From: Ruegeria sp. EL01
Lineage (GTDB): Bacteria > Pseudomonadota > Alphaproteobacteria > Rhodobacterales > Rhodobacteraceae
Assembly (NCBI RefSeq): GCF_900313035.1
Contig: NZ_OMPS01000011.1
Span: forward strand, 57,542 to 121,541
Length of the DNA stretch: 64,000 nucleotides
Direction: 5' to 3'
Program-made: the position numbers and the translations under genes
In this document: in pieces, positions 1 to 9,166 of the stretch
Layout of the letters: each line of letters begins with the position of its first letter
Position numbering within the stretch: position 1 is the stretch's first letter
The notes under the pieces: model-generated
What the model was told of the DNA's origin: nothing
Seen by the model: the letters and a program-made list of their open reading frames with translations, nothing else
Databases searched by the model: none

Positions 1-45
1 CTTGCCAAGAATGAACGCTTCGAACTGCGGAAGGATTGCAAGACA

Positions 46-891
46 ATGCTGATGGATGAGAACCGACAGAGGCTGGACGAATTTATTCATCTGCACCATT
101 CAACCGGGGCGTTTCTTATGCCCAACGCATGGGATGCAGGAACGGCTCGCATTCTTGAGGGGCTTGGTTTTAAAGCTCTTGCGACAACGAGTGCTGGTCT
201 GGCGTTCTCCATGGGAATCCGCGATTCCAGCGGCAGCTTGTCCCGCAGTCAGGTGCTCGATAATGCACGTTCTATCGTAGAAGCAACAAACCTGCCCGTT
301 TCTGCCGATTTGGAGAACGGCTTCGGTGATGCGCCCGAAGACTGTGCGCAAACCGTGCGGGAAGCTGCAAAAGCCGGTCTATGCGGTGGTGCAATCGAAG
401 ATGCGACCGGCGATCCAGACAATCCGATCTATGAGTTTAAACATGCCGTTGACCGGATACGTGCGGCTGTAGCCGCAAAGTCCGGACCCGGCTTTTTGAT
501 CACAGCACGGGCTGAGAATTTCATATATAACCGCCCTGATTTGAATGACACGATCCTGCGCCTACAAGCATTTGAGGAAGCGGGTGCAGATGTTGTCTAC
601 GCGCCGGGACTGCCAGACATCGCAACCGTTCGCGCGGTCTGCAAATCAGTCTCGGTGCCGGTGAATGTTGTCGTTGGTCTTTCAGCGGCGTCCTATACCG
701 TTGACGATCTTTCTGCCGCAGGCGTCAAGCGCATCAGCACTGGTGGGTCACTTGCTCGCGCTGCTTTGGGGGAAATGATCCGTGCCGCCCAAGAATTGAA
801 GGCTTGCGGGACTTTTGGATACTCCAAAAGAGCCATCTCGGATGACGATGCAGCCAGCCAGATGCGGATAATGCCGCGCGCTGCGAATTGA
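46..891 (+). CDS. Isocitrate lyase/PEP mutase family protein
   Basis: A 281-residue protein of the isocitrate lyase/phosphoenolpyruvate mutase superfamily, a TIM-barrel family that makes or breaks C-C or P-C bonds next to a carboxylate. The family signs are NAWDAGTARI near residue 27, the metal-site stretch ADLENGFGD (D88, E90), GGAIED (E118, D119) and a C-terminal STGGSLARA. Known relatives include oxaloacetate decarboxylases, methylisocitrate lyases and phosphonate enzymes; the exact substrate cannot be told from sequence. GGAAGG lies 11 bases before the chosen ATG; a second ATG two codons later is possible. It is followed at 1118 by an interrupted LysE exporter gene on the same strand. Cytoplasmic. 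Confidence 0.85.
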   Translation: MLMDENRQRLDEFIHLHHSTGAFLMPNAWDAGTARILEGLGFKALATTSAGLAFSMGIRDSSGSLSRSQVLDNARSIVEATNLPVSADLENGFGDAPEDCAQTVREAAKAGLCGGAIEDATGDPDNPIYEFKHAVDRIRAAVAAKSGPGFLITARAENFIYNRPDLNDTILRLQAFEEAGADVVYAPGLPDIATVRAVCKSVSVPVNVVVGLSAASYTVDDLSAAGVKRISTGGSLARAALGEMIRAAQELKACGTFGYSKRAISDDDAASQMRIMPRAAN

Positions 892-1369
892 CGCGAAGAG
901 CGCTGCCGTACCGGCCAAAACTCAGCCGTTTTTGTCACCGCCAGAAACGACCGTATGAGCCGCTTAGGTTCTGGCAAGAGGTTTGTGTCCGACAGCCGCT
1001 GTTCGTGCAGATCATGGCGAAAGAAGCAGAAGAACCCATTACAACGGATGCTGCACGGCGGACGAACGGCAGCTCATTCGTATTGATGATCCTTAGTTCC
1101 ATCTTTAGGTTCGAAAAATGATTGATCCTGTATCCTTTCTGCTTTTCGCGGGTGCCAGCGCTGTCGCATTGGCGATCCCCGGTCCAACAACCGCGCTAGT
1201 CATCACGCGATCGCTGTCTGATGGGCGGCACGTTTCGGTACCACTTGCGATCGGAATAGGACTTGGAACCCTTGTGGGGTCGACTGCTGCAATAGCTGGG
1301 GCTGGGGCGATCCTAATTGCCTCCGCTACGGCGTTTGAGCAGCCCCACTTGAGTGGTCCAAGTTGAAAG

Positions 1370-2230
1370 TTAGTGCATGGTTGGCCTTTGGTCCATCAAG
1401 ATGATGGCCTCCGGCGCAGGTGGGCGGTAGCCCAGTGCACTGTGGGGTCGTTTTGTGTTGTAGTGTTTCCTCCAGTTTTCGATGATGATTTGGGCCTCAC
1501 GCAGCGAATAGAAAATCTCACCGTTGAGCAGTTCGTCCCGCATTCGCCCGTTGAAGCTTTCGCAGTAGCCGTTCTCCCAAGGTGATCCGGGCTCGATGTA
1601 GGCGGTCTTGGCCCCAACAGCTTTGATCCAGTCTCTGACAGCCTCAGCGATGAATTCGGGACCATTGTCTGATCGGATGTACGCCGGCACGCCTCGCAAG
1701 ATGAACAGGTCTGTCAGGGCATCGATGACCTCGGTCGAGTTCAGCTTGCGCTTTACCCGGATCGCGAGGCATTCCCGGCTGTATTCATCCAGAATGTTCA
1801 GTGTCCGGAACGCTCTACCATCGTCTGTCCGGTGATGCACGAAGTCGTACGACCAAACGTGGTTGCGATACTCTGGCCGCAGCCGGACACATGACCCATC
1901 GTTCAGCCAGAGGCGTCCCTTCCTGGGTTGTTTCGTCGGCACTTTGAGCCCCTCACGCCGCCATAGGCGTTCGACACGCTTGTCGTTTATCTGCCAACCT
2001 GCATCTCTCAGAAGAGCGGCAATCCGACGGTAACCGTATCGCCCATACTGGCGTGCCAGCTCGATCATGTCGGCAACCAGGCGGTCTTCGTCGGCACGCC
2101 CTTGTGGCATCCGCCGTTGTGTGGATCGATGCTGGCCCAGAACGCGACAAACACGGCGTTCGGAAACCTTTATCCGGCTACGGACATGATCGATGCAAGC
2201 ACGGCGGCGCGAGGGGCTCAGAAGTTTCCC
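1370..2230 (-). CDS. IS3-family transposase OrfB (made by -1 frameshift)
   Basis: The DDE catalytic part. From its internal ATG at 2110 it reads 246 residues, but the frame stays open back to the slippery heptamer at 2224-2230, so it is annotated from there. It has the HTH_21-like region ([18 protein letters not shown]), then the rve core: W-S-Y-D-F-V (first D), SDNGPEF (second D) and the glutamate in [11 protein letters not shown], and the C-terminal [11 protein letters not shown] typical of IS3. No stop or deletion is seen, so the element is probably active. Confidence 0.9.
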   Translation of the reverse strand, partial: GKLLSPSRRRACIDHVRSRIKVSERRVCRVLGQHRSTQRRMPQGRADEDRLVADMIELARQYGRYGYRRIAALLRDAGWQINDKRVERLWRREGLKVPTKQPRKGRLWLNDGSCVRLRPEYRNHVWSYDFVHHRTDDGRAFRTLNILDEYSRECLAIRVKRKLNSTEVIDALTDLFILRGVPAYIRSDNGPEFIAEAVRDWIKAVGAKTAYIEPGSPWENGYCESFNGRMRDELLNGEIFYSLREAQIIIENWRKHYNTKRPHSALGYRPPAPEAIILMDQRPTMH

Positions 2231-2496
2231 TTTGCGGCCTCCGACAGGATCAATTTGTCCAAAGTCAGATCCGAAACAACACGCCGTAGCCGCTCGTTTT
2301 CTTTCTGGAGCCGCTTCAGTTCCTTAAGTTGTTCCATGCCCATTCCGCCGTACTTCTTCTTCCAACGGTAGTAGGTTTGCTCTGTCACACTAATCTGTCT
2401 GATTGCATCAATCCGAGGCATGCCTTGCCCCATTAGCACTTCAACCTGCCGTAACTTCACGACAATCTCTTCGGGCTTCGGTCTCTTCGTTGCCAT
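2218..2496 (-). CDS. IS3-family transposase OrfA
   Basis: A 92-residue protein with an N-terminal helix-turn-helix ([19 protein letters not shown] and [17 protein letters not shown]) and a leucine-rich coiled coil ([18 protein letters not shown]). This is the DNA-binding subunit of IS3 elements, which recognises the terminal repeats. It ends with a G_GGA_AAC heptamer in the zero frame (2224-2230), directly before its TGA; a -1 slip there enters orfB, so the full transposase is expected as an OrfAB fusion. OrfA alone normally represses or modulates transposition. Confidence 0.9.
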   Translation of the reverse strand: MATKRPKPEEIVVKLRQVEVLMGQGMPRIDAIRQISVTEQTYYRWKKKYGGMGMEQLKELKRLQKENERLRRVVSDLTLDKLILSEAAKGNF

Positions 2497-2989
2497 ATAT
2501 GGTCCTCCGCTTTCCTAATCATAGGGGCGGACCACTTCTTTGGGGGAGGCTCACGTTTACGGCCGTAAAATGGATCGGTGCAGGATATCTTATTTATCTT
2601 GGGATCAAGCTCTTCAATGCTGAGCCCACGTCGCCGGATCTTGCAACCCCAAGAAAGCGCAGTTCAAAGTTGCTCGGCTTACGAGACGGGTTTTTCGTTA
2701 CATTGCTGAACCCCAAGAGTATTGCATTTTCAACAGCATTCATTCCGCAATTCATCGGAACAGAAAGCAGCTATGTTTGGCAGGCAACTATCTTGGTTGT
2801 CACCTTTTCAGGTCTCGCGACCTTGAATGGATTGGCCTTTGCATGCGGCACGGATATTTTACGTCGCTTTGTTCGGCGAATGGCGGTTTTGCGCTGGATG
2901 AACCGGATTGGCGGGAGCTTCCTGGTAACCTCCGGAGTGGCCGGGCTGTTTCTCAAACGTCCTGCTGCCTAAGCGCGCCCAGTACTATC

Positions 2990-3417
2990 TTACCCAGTAT
3001 AGAGAGCCGCCTGGGACAGTTCCGAACGCTTTTTCCATACAATGAGGATGTTCGCTGTGACTACGATCCGGGCCATTGTGAACGTCAACATCGCAGAGAG
3101 AAATCCAAGCGAATCTGCCAGTGCGCCGCTCGCGACCGCGGGAAGAGAGAAGCCCAAATAGGCGTAGACAAACAGGCCCGCCGTTGCGCGCGGTCGCTTG
3201 AAGCGCGCAAGGAAACTTCTGCAAGTGAGGCGAGGTAGGTGAATCCATAGCTGGCGGCGCTGGTAATGCAAGTTCCGACAAGAACGAATGCCGGGACCTT
3301 CATCCAAACACCGAGCAAAAGGACGAGAAAACCAAACGGGATCAGAATGAAACCGAGGGCGAGCGTACGGTCGTTGCTCATCCCCACTGCGCGCGGCCTC
3401 TCGATGTCAGGGCGCAC
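2990..3417 (-). pseudogene. MFS transporter remnant, frameshifted C-terminal part
   Basis: Two leftward frames together resemble the last membrane helices of a major facilitator transporter. The upstream frame (3417 to about 3210) gives ALGFILIPFGFLVLLLGVW and FVLVGTCITSAASYGF; the downstream frame (about 3220 to 2990) gives RATAGLFVYAYLGFSLPA and SAMLTFTMARIVVTANIL, ending at 2990. The switch between frames falls near 3205-3220 and needs a single-base indel. The N-terminal two thirds of such a protein is absent. It lies tail-to-tail with the broken LysE gene, so this corner of the replicon is decaying cargo. Confidence 0.6.
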
Positions 3418-3566
3418 CTAATCCCCGACAAACAGCACGTACGGGCACTTGAAATCAAACCGCCTCGATGCCCTCAAAGACTGTGTCCAGGCCCACGATC
3501 CTGATGAACCGCATCAACCACAGTTTCCCTACTTGCTTATAAGACCGGTCATTGCCCGAGCAGACA

Positions 3567-4442
3567 TTATCGGCTGGCTTCTACTATACCATGCAGCCAA
3601 CGAACAAATCGCTTGGACATACCCGTTTCCAGGCCATCGATGTGCAAAGTGTAGAACCCGACGTCTATTTCTTCGCTTTCCGGCAGTGGAACAAGACGGC
3701 CATCAGCTACAGCGTCTTCGACCATAAACGCAGAGGTAAGCACCATCCCCATACCAGCGCAGGCCGCCCGCAGAGCGGCATCATCCAGATCGAAACGCTC
3801 TGCATAATTCAGCATTACATCACTGCTGTTTGTTTCGGCCAGCCAGAGGTTCCAATCCCAGTTGCCTTTCGTGCATTGGAGGGCTGGAATGGAGGCGAAA
3901 TCCTTTGAATCAGCCAGTCCCGATAACAATTCAGGGGCAAGATAGGGACGACAGATATCGTTGAACAGGATAGGTACCCCATCCGGGCACTCGTCGCGCC
4001 TGTAATATCCGATCGTTACATCAGCTGTGCCGCCTGGTTGCTGATCAACATCATAAAACGTCTCGACCTGCACGTTGGCATTGGGATTTTGAGCCTTGAA
4101 AAGATGTAGCTTGGGGATCAACCATCGCACAGCGAATGACATGGAGGCGCGTACGCGGAGTTCGTTCGTGTCGCGGATTACGTTGTTAAAAGCAGCGTGA
4201 AGCGCCTGGAGGCTAGGCGCGGATTGCTGATACAATTGGGTTCCCACATCTGTCAGTTCAATCGCATTATTGTGCCGCATAAAGAGTTGCACACCCAGCG
4301 ATTGTTCAAGCGCCTTGATCTGAAGACTGATCGCCCCAGGAGTAACCAGAAGCAATTCTGCTGCCTGCTTGATACTCGAATGCTGGGCCGCGACTAGAAA
4401 CACCCTTAAAGCGTTCAGTGATATGGAGTTCGCATTCTGCAT
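3567..4442 (-). CDS. LysR-family transcriptional regulator
   Basis: 291 residues: an N-terminal winged helix-turn-helix (LNALRVFLVAAQHSSIKQAA, then GAISLQIKALEQSLGVQLF) followed by a two-lobed substrate-binding domain of GcvA type. It is divergent from the EamA transporter at 4535 with about 90 bp between the starts. LysR proteins usually control the divergent neighbour, so an effector related to that transporter's substrate is a reasonable guess, not shown by sequence. Length and domains look complete. Confidence 0.9.
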   Translation of the reverse strand: MQNANSISLNALRVFLVAAQHSSIKQAAELLLVTPGAISLQIKALEQSLGVQLFMRHNNAIELTDVGTQLYQQSAPSLQALHAAFNNVIRDTNELRVRASMSFAVRWLIPKLHLFKAQNPNANVQVETFYDVDQQPGGTADVTIGYYRRDECPDGVPILFNDICRPYLAPELLSGLADSKDFASIPALQCTKGNWDWNLWLAETNSSDVMLNYAERFDLDDAALRAACAGMGMVLTSAFMVEDAVADGRLVPLPESEEIDVGFYTLHIDGLETGMSKRFVRWLHGIVEASR

Positions 4443-4534
4443 TAAATTTCCTCATTCAGCGACAGAATAACTCGTTTGAAAGCATGAGTGAATACTCCGT
4501 ATGGATAAGCAATACTCTGTCATATGGAAGTTTT

Positions 4535-5437
4535 ATGCCAACAGTTCACACCAATGTCGAAGCCATCCTGTGGGTGCTGTTGAGCACAGCCTTGTTCACT
4601 GTGGTTTTCGCCGCCGCCAAATTTGCCGACGGGGCAATCGGTACGTTTCAAATTCTGCTTCTCCGCTACATTGGTGCTTGTGTGACATTGTGTTGGCTCG
4701 TTGCGCGCTCAGGATCGTTCACCCAATACAAAAGTCAGGTGCCGTTTCGGCATTTCATGCGTGCGGTCTTCGGATGCTCGGCTGCAGCGGCCATCACATG
4801 GGCGTCGGCACATATGCCTGTAGCTGACGCATCGGCTATCGGAATTCTCTACGGGGTCATGACTGTGCTGCTCGGCATTTTCTTCCTGAAAGAACACGTT
4901 GGGATGCGCCATTGGTTGGCAGTTTTGATATCACTCGCAGGCGCAGTTCTGATCATGTTGTCGCAGGGGGCATTTCAGAGTACTCTCGCAGCCATTCCAG
5001 CTTTGATTGCATTGCTCAGCGCTGTTTTGATGGCATCAGAGGGGCTGTTAATCCGACTGCTTAGTCAAACCGAAAGCGCGTTGTCGATGATGCTTCACAT
5101 CAGCGTTTTGGGGGTCATGCTCATGAGCATTCCTGCTTTTCTTGAATGGAGAAGTGTCAACCTGCCGATAGTCGTAAGCTGCCTCGCACTTGGGCCGCTA
5201 TCGGTTGTCGCACAGTATTGTACGATCAGGGGATATCGCATTGCACCGCTATCAGTCGTCGGGCCAGTTGATTATTCATGGCTGATTTTCGCAATGATAC
5301 TGGGTGTTGTTGGATTTGGTGAATATCCGAGTGTCGGCGTTGTTGCGGGTGGAACGTTAATCATCATCGGCGGCGGTATACTCACCGGCATTCGTGCCCA
5401 GGAGCAAAGTGTAAAAGCTGCAAATCATCCTTTGTGA
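4535..5437 (+). CDS. EamA/DMT-family membrane transporter
   Basis: About 300 residues with ten predicted hydrophobic helices and the internal duplication of the EamA family (first half LSTALFTVVFAAAKFADGA to LISLAGAVLIML; second half ALIALLSAVLMASEGLLI to GGTLIIIGGGILTG). The family exports small metabolites or amino acids through the inner membrane. The chosen ATG has GGAAG four bases upstream; an ATG 17 codons earlier (4484) is also possible but adds a polar leader. It is divergent from the LysR gene, its probable regulator. A GC hairpin follows the stop (CGGCCC/GGGCCG at 5439-5454). Confidence 0.85.
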   Translation: MPTVHTNVEAILWVLLSTALFTVVFAAAKFADGAIGTFQILLLRYIGACVTLCWLVARSGSFTQYKSQVPFRHFMRAVFGCSAAAAITWASAHMPVADASAIGILYGVMTVLLGIFFLKEHVGMRHWLAVLISLAGAVLIMLSQGAFQSTLAAIPALIALLSAVLMASEGLLIRLLSQTESALSMMLHISVLGVMLMSIPAFLEWRSVNLPIVVSCLALGPLSVVAQYCTIRGYRIAPLSVVGPVDYSWLIFAMILGVVGFGEYPSVGVVAGGTLIIIGGGILTGIRAQEQSVKAANHPL

Positions 5438-5595
5438 TCGGCCCTGCGGGGCCGAGCGCGGATATTTGACCACTATGATGAACATGTCATGGGTACGCCG
5501 TTATGGTGCGTAACTCTTATGTTTGCACAAGAAGCGGGTCGCTGAAGTTGAGGGTATTTGCTTGAAGTAGCCCCTCAATTCTCGAGGACACTTTC

Positions 5596-6192
5596 ATGTT
5601 TCAAACCGCAATTTCTCTTATTTTGTTTCTCTTTCCCCTCGCCTACAGCCCCGGCCCGGGCAACATGTTCTTTGCTGCGAATGGCGCAAGATTTGGCTTC
5701 CGCTCAACTATCCCTGCAAATGCCGGGTACCATATTGCTACATGGATCGTGACAGTAGCGGTTGGCTTGGGCTTCATCACCGCTCTCGATAGATTCCCCC
5801 AATTGTTTGTTGGCCTTAAGATAGCAGGCTCCCTGTATGTACTTTGGATGGCCTGGAAATTATTCAAAGCTGGTACATTGGAAGGAAATGAAGAGGCCAA
5901 GCCCGCCACATTTGTCGATGGCATTATCCTTCTGATTTTGAATCCCAAAGCCTATGTCATCATTGCCCTGATGTTCACCCAGTTCTTGCAAACCTCAGAG
6001 TCGGGCGTACTGGCTTCTGTTGTGCTGATCTCCACAATATTCACATTCAATAATCTGGTGGCTTTTTCGATTTGGGCGGTGGTTGGCGACAAGATCGCAG
6101 GTTATTTCAGAACACCTGAAAGCGCTCGAATGTTGAACATGATGTTCGGCGGAATACTCGCTGCCGTAGCCGTATGGATGCTTCTATCTTAA
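5596..6192 (+). CDS. LysE-family translocator
   Basis: 198 residues with six hydrophobic segments. The signature SPGPGNMFFAANGARFG after helix 1 and ILLILNPKAYVIIALMF in the middle identify the LysE/RhtB exporter family of inner-membrane amino-acid and quorum-signal exporters. Complete, unlike the interrupted family member at 1118-2972, to which it has only family-level resemblance. It stands alone between the EamA gene and the leftward mobilisation genes. Substrate unknown. Confidence 0.88.
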   Translation: MFQTAISLILFLFPLAYSPGPGNMFFAANGARFGFRSTIPANAGYHIATWIVTVAVGLGFITALDRFPQLFVGLKIAGSLYVLWMAWKLFKAGTLEGNEEAKPATFVDGIILLILNPKAYVIIALMFTQFLQTSESGVLASVVLISTIFTFNNLVAFSIWAVVGDKIAGYFRTPESARMLNMMFGGILAAVAVWMLLS

Positions 6193-6380
6193 GCTATCGC
6201 CCGCATACGATCACCTAATAATCCCCCAATGTCCAAAAAATCCGTGCTCGGTCGTGTTGGGTTAAGGAGCGCGTGTGCGGCGTAGAAAAATACGTAGTTT
6301 CAGCAATGTTTCAGAGTTTGTCATTCAACATAGTGATCCCTTGCCGTGGTGAACATAAGATCCAAAGGCAGCACTCAGCT

Positions 6381-6932
6381 TCATCCGTTAGCAGCTCGCC
6401 AAACTTCAGGATGAACACTTGACCCGTTCCATGCGCCACGCCATGCCAGCTTGGCCAACATGTATTCCAGAAGATAGCGTGCCCTGAACAAATCGCCGGC
6501 ATGTTTGGTCGGCACTGCCCAACCGGAATAGATCGCAAACCCGCCAATGTCTGTTCGCATGGTCGGCCAGCCTGCCCCGGCGAAACAGCGCGCCACGATG
6601 CGATCATAGCTGCGTCCGCCCTGATCGTAGCAAACGATCTGTTGGCCAGCGATAAAGTCTTCAATAAAGGCACGGGCAAAATACCCGCAATTCAATTCAC
6701 CTTCCTGATCTGGAAAGCTGATTGGCTGTCCCATTTCACAAGCATCCACACCAACCAGACGAAACCGGATGTCGCCATCGACGAGGGTGTCACCATCAAT
6801 GATCCTGGGCACGAACGGCCCATAGGCTTTACCGCCCGATAAGTGCTCTATGTTTGGTGCGAGGTACAATAATCCTCCCATCAGGGTCAGGCAGACACCA
6901 ATGGCCTTGAGTGTTAACCCCCACTTGATCAT
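6381..6932 (-). CDS. Membrane-anchored thermonuclease-like protein (SNase fold)
   Basis: 183 residues. An N-terminal hydrophobic segment (about residues 5-25) would anchor or export it; then comes a staphylococcal nuclease-like OB domain with RIIDGDTLVDGDIRFRLVGV, and a later RSYDRIVARC that matches the second arginine region. Such proteins cut DNA or RNA without sequence specificity, typically in the periplasm. The start is set at the ATG whose first base overlaps the upstream TGA (ATGA at 6929-6932), implying translational coupling to the 118-residue exported protein. The pair follows the relaxase gene and may belong to the same transcript, as seen near mobilisation genes. Confidence 0.75.
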   Translation of the reverse strand: MIKWGLTLKAIGVCLTLMGGLLYLAPNIEHLSGGKAYGPFVPRIIDGDTLVDGDIRFRLVGVDACEMGQPISFPDQEGELNCGYFARAFIEDFIAGQQIVCYDQGGRSYDRIVARCFAGAGWPTMRTDIGGFAIYSGWAVPTKHAGDLFRARYLLEYMLAKLAWRGAWNGSSVHPEVWRAANG

Positions 6933-7285
6933 TGCAACCACTGCGCGTCATAATCCAGAAACAGCGTCCCGCTTTCACTCAACTCAACGCGTGGGGCTTG
7001 TTCTGGCTCTGATACCTGCCCCGGTGCTACCGGATGTTGATCCAGAACGCGATTGTAATCCTGCGCGGCAGCGGTTGCCTCCTGACGGATGCGGGCCGAG
7101 GCGCGGTTCAGGCAGTTCAAATAAGTCTCAACCTCGGAAAAGTAGATCCGAAATTCGCCCCGCATTTCCTGTGCATCATAGCCAACATCGGCCAGAAACT
7201 CTGGATCAGGCCGGAAAGGCTCCAAACAGCTTTCCTGTGCTGAAGCAATAGAAGCAAAACCAATCAGAACAAGCATCACCGACAT
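6929..7285 (-). CDS. Small exported protein of unknown function
   Basis: 118 residues with a clear signal peptide (MSVMLVLIGFASIASAQESC; cleavage after ASA). The mature part is hydrophilic, helical (FRIYFSEVETYLNCLNRASARIRQEATAAA), with two cysteines and no motif I recognise. The start chosen has GGGGA seven bases upstream; the frame stays open to 7381, but the extra 32 residues are basic and lack membrane character. It sits between the relaxase and the SNase-like gene, overlapping the latter by four bases, so a role at the cell surface linked to transfer is possible but unproven. Confidence 0.6.
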   Translation of the reverse strand: MSVMLVLIGFASIASAQESCLEPFRPDPEFLADVGYDAQEMRGEFRIYFSEVETYLNCLNRASARIRQEATAAAQDYNRVLDQHPVAPGQVSEPEQAPRVELSESGTLFLDYDAQWLQ

Positions 7286-7377
7286 GAACAATCCCCGGCC
7301 TCTTTGTGATTTCTGAGGGTCCCGTAAATCCACGCCTCGGAGACCACTATTCAGAATGCCGAGGTCTGGCCTCTTTC

Positions 7378-8616
7378 TCATCGTAATCGCTCCGGTCCAT
7401 TTTTGCCCCGAGGGTGCAGTGGCTTTTCATCCAGGCCTCTGTCACGGCTGCGTGGCTCTCGTCTGCCACGTTCAGCACCTAACTGATCCACAGGGGCATT
7501 GCGCCCCAGATCCCGCGCCAGCGACGATCGCTCGGTTGCCACATCAGTGAGGCCTGCAACAAACCGCTCCGTTGCCCGGGCCAGATCTCGGTCCTGTGGA
7601 TCAGGCGAGCGCGCCAGCACTGCTGCGGCAGCGGAATATGTGCGCATCACCCGGTTTCGCCGCGCAACAATGGCGCCGTCCCAGAGCTGCTCTGGCAGTT
7701 TGCCACCATGATCGGACAGATCCCGTTGCACATCACGCCGTTTGGCTTTGTCAACAGCGACAGTCTCCCCGCGCTGCCGGATCTTGTAAACCGGGGTGCG
7801 TTCGCTTTTGCGCGTGACACCGCGGGCCGATCGCGGTGTGGATTCCGCCTCAACGCCGCGCTGACGGAGTTTGCTGGCAAACACATCCCGCAGATGTTGC
7901 AGATCACCCTTGCGCAGATTGAGCTTGATACCATCATGCCCCACTGTTCGGATGGTCAGATGCACATGCGGATGTTTCGTATCCGTATGCTGCGCCATAA
8001 CATAGTCATGCCGACCCGCGAATTCCTGATCTGCCAGTGCACGTACTGCATCTTTCAATGCCCCAGCATTGGTGTCACCGGGCATCGACAAGACTAGGCT
8101 GGTGGTGATCCGCGTGCGATCCGTCGCATGACCATTGGCGCGATCTTCGTCATGCGCGTGCATCCAGTCGGCATAAAGCGCTGTGGCGGCAGATTTGCCT
8201 GACAGGATCTCCCCCTGCCCGTTTTCAAGATCGATCTTCCCGTTTCGGCTAATGTACTCGAGGTGGGCCGCGACGCGCGCACCCTCCGTTTGGCGGTTCA
8301 CTTTGATCGGATTACCGTGCTTGTCCATCTTCGCCGGCTTCGAGACTTTGACCATGACCTCGGGCGTCCCACGGACAACACGCGCCAGCCGGGCTTTGTC
8401 TGCTGCGCTGAGAGAAGCCGGCTTAGACGCGGCTCCTTGTTGTCGATCAGTCACCGATGACGCTCTGGCATTTCCGGCAGAAGCCTCTGCCCCCTGCCCT
8501 TCGCGATCTTTCCCGCCCACCGAGAAATATCCAGCTGCTGGGGACCGCACCGACCGGTCATTTCGTGAGGTCGACCAACAATCCTCAAACCCCAATTCAT
8601 CCTCGAACTCACTCAT
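7378..8616 (-). CDS. Relaxase/mobilisation nuclease
   Basis: 412 residues. The VirD2/MobA-type relaxase core carries motif III, HTDTKHPHVHLTIR (about residues 214-227), the histidine triad that binds the metal, preceded by an RITTSLVLSMP segment and a candidate tyrosine in LEYISRNGKIDLE. Relaxases nick oriT and lead the strand into a type IV secretion channel. The gene has GGAGGG five bases before its ATG and overlaps the stop of mobC by eight bases. The C-terminal third is low-complexity and basic. No type IV secretion genes are in the window, so it is probably mobilised in trans or the transfer genes lie elsewhere. Confidence 0.85.
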   Translation of the reverse strand: MSEFEDELGFEDCWSTSRNDRSVRSPAAGYFSVGGKDREGQGAEASAGNARASSVTDRQQGAASKPASLSAADKARLARVVRGTPEVMVKVSKPAKMDKHGNPIKVNRQTEGARVAAHLEYISRNGKIDLENGQGEILSGKSAATALYADWMHAHDEDRANGHATDRTRITTSLVLSMPGDTNAGALKDAVRALADQEFAGRHDYVMAQHTDTKHPHVHLTIRTVGHDGIKLNLRKGDLQHLRDVFASKLRQRGVEAESTPRSARGVTRKSERTPVYKIRQRGETVAVDKAKRRDVQRDLSDHGGKLPEQLWDGAIVARRNRVMRTYSAAAAVLARSPDPQDRDLARATERFVAGLTDVATERSSLARDLGRNAPVDQLGAERGRREPRSRDRGLDEKPLHPRGKNGPERLR

Positions 8617-9166
8617 CTGAGCCCTCCTCGCCGCTCAGGAACGCAAAACGACCAGCAGCATATCTTGCCAGGTCACCGCGCAGTGCATGCACCTCCTGTC
8701 GCAATGCGTTCAACTCAACCTTTGTGGGCGCGTAGCTGTCTCCGGTGAACACGCCACGGTTCATGACCGTTGCAATCTGGTTGAGATTGGTTGCCATACC
8801 GCGCAACTGGCGAAACGCCCCTTGGATGTGCTTGCGCTCACCCTTGACCGGCTGTGGCGCAGATCGAAGCCGGGCGGTCAATAGTCGCGCTGCCCAGGTC
8901 GACGGCGGGACATGTTGCCCCCTCGCCTCCTTCGCCAACATCTCTCGGACTTCCATACCAAGCCGCACGGTCACCTTCCCTTCCCGGCGAGCTTTGGGCG
9001 GATAAACGTGCTGGGTCTCTGGGGCTGGAGCATCGTCCGACACCGTTTCAACCATCTGTCGAAGAAACTCTGACGGAGACACCCCGTGCGCGGCCGCAAC
9101 CGCTTCAAAGCGGGATTTGCTGGTCGGGGAAACACGGGCGCGGAGGAGTTCAGACTTCAAGCTCAT
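8609..9166 (-). CDS. mobC: MobC-like plasmid mobilisation accessory protein
   Basis: 185 residues. The N-terminal part has a ribbon-helix-helix-like pattern (VSPTSKSRFEAVAAAHGVSP) and the C-terminal part has the MobC signature FRQLRGMATNLNQIATVMNR. MobC proteins bind oriT beside the nick and help the relaxase melt it. The order mobC then relaxase with overlapping ends is the common layout of mobilisable plasmids, and the oriT is expected just upstream, in 9167-9529. Confidence 0.82.
   Translation of the reverse strand: MSLKSELLRARVSPTSKSRFEAVAAAHGVSPSEFLRQMVETVSDDAPAPETQHVYPPKARREGKVTVRLGMEVREMLAKEARGQHVPPSTWAARLLTARLRSAPQPVKGERKHIQGAFRQLRGMATNLNQIATVMNRGVFTGDSYAPTKVELNALRQEVHALRGDLARYAAGRFAFLSGEEGSDE

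Larger units (their letters stand above)
1336..2553 (-). mobile_element. IS3-family insertion sequence (1218 bp)
   Basis: The ends are imperfect inverted repeats: the left begins TGAGCAGCCCCACTTGAG, the right, read inward, begins TGAGCCTCCCCCAAAGAA, and both share GTGGTCC further in. The 4-bp sequence CGTT occurs at 1332-1335 and 2554-2557 as a target-site duplication. Inside are two leftward overlapping reading frames, orfA and orfB, with the coiled-coil/HTH and DDE organisation of the IS3 family; the sequence and 4-bp duplication fit the IS407 group best. Intact and probably recent. Confidence 0.9.
1118..2972 (+). pseudogene. LysE-family exporter gene split by an IS3 element
   Basis: The two halves of one LysE/RhtB-type amino-acid exporter lie at 1118-1335 and 2558-2972, separated by an insertion sequence. 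Joining base 1335 to 2558, after removing the IS and one copy of its 4-bp duplication, restores a single frame of 210 codons plus stop, the usual length for this family. The N-terminal half has the family's IPGPTTALV motif in its first membrane segment; the C-terminal half has KWIGAGYLIYLG, GFFVTLLNPKSIAF and a final hydrophobic helix. The family exports amino acids at the inner membrane. The N-terminal half as it stands runs a few codons into the IS and stops at 1366. The gene is presumably inactive here, but precise excision would repair it. Confidence 0.88.

Noticed and set aside
888..1121. A 77-codon frame between the PEP mutase-like gene and the LysE gene
   Set aside because: Unusual composition and no ribosome site; it fills an ordinary intergenic gap.
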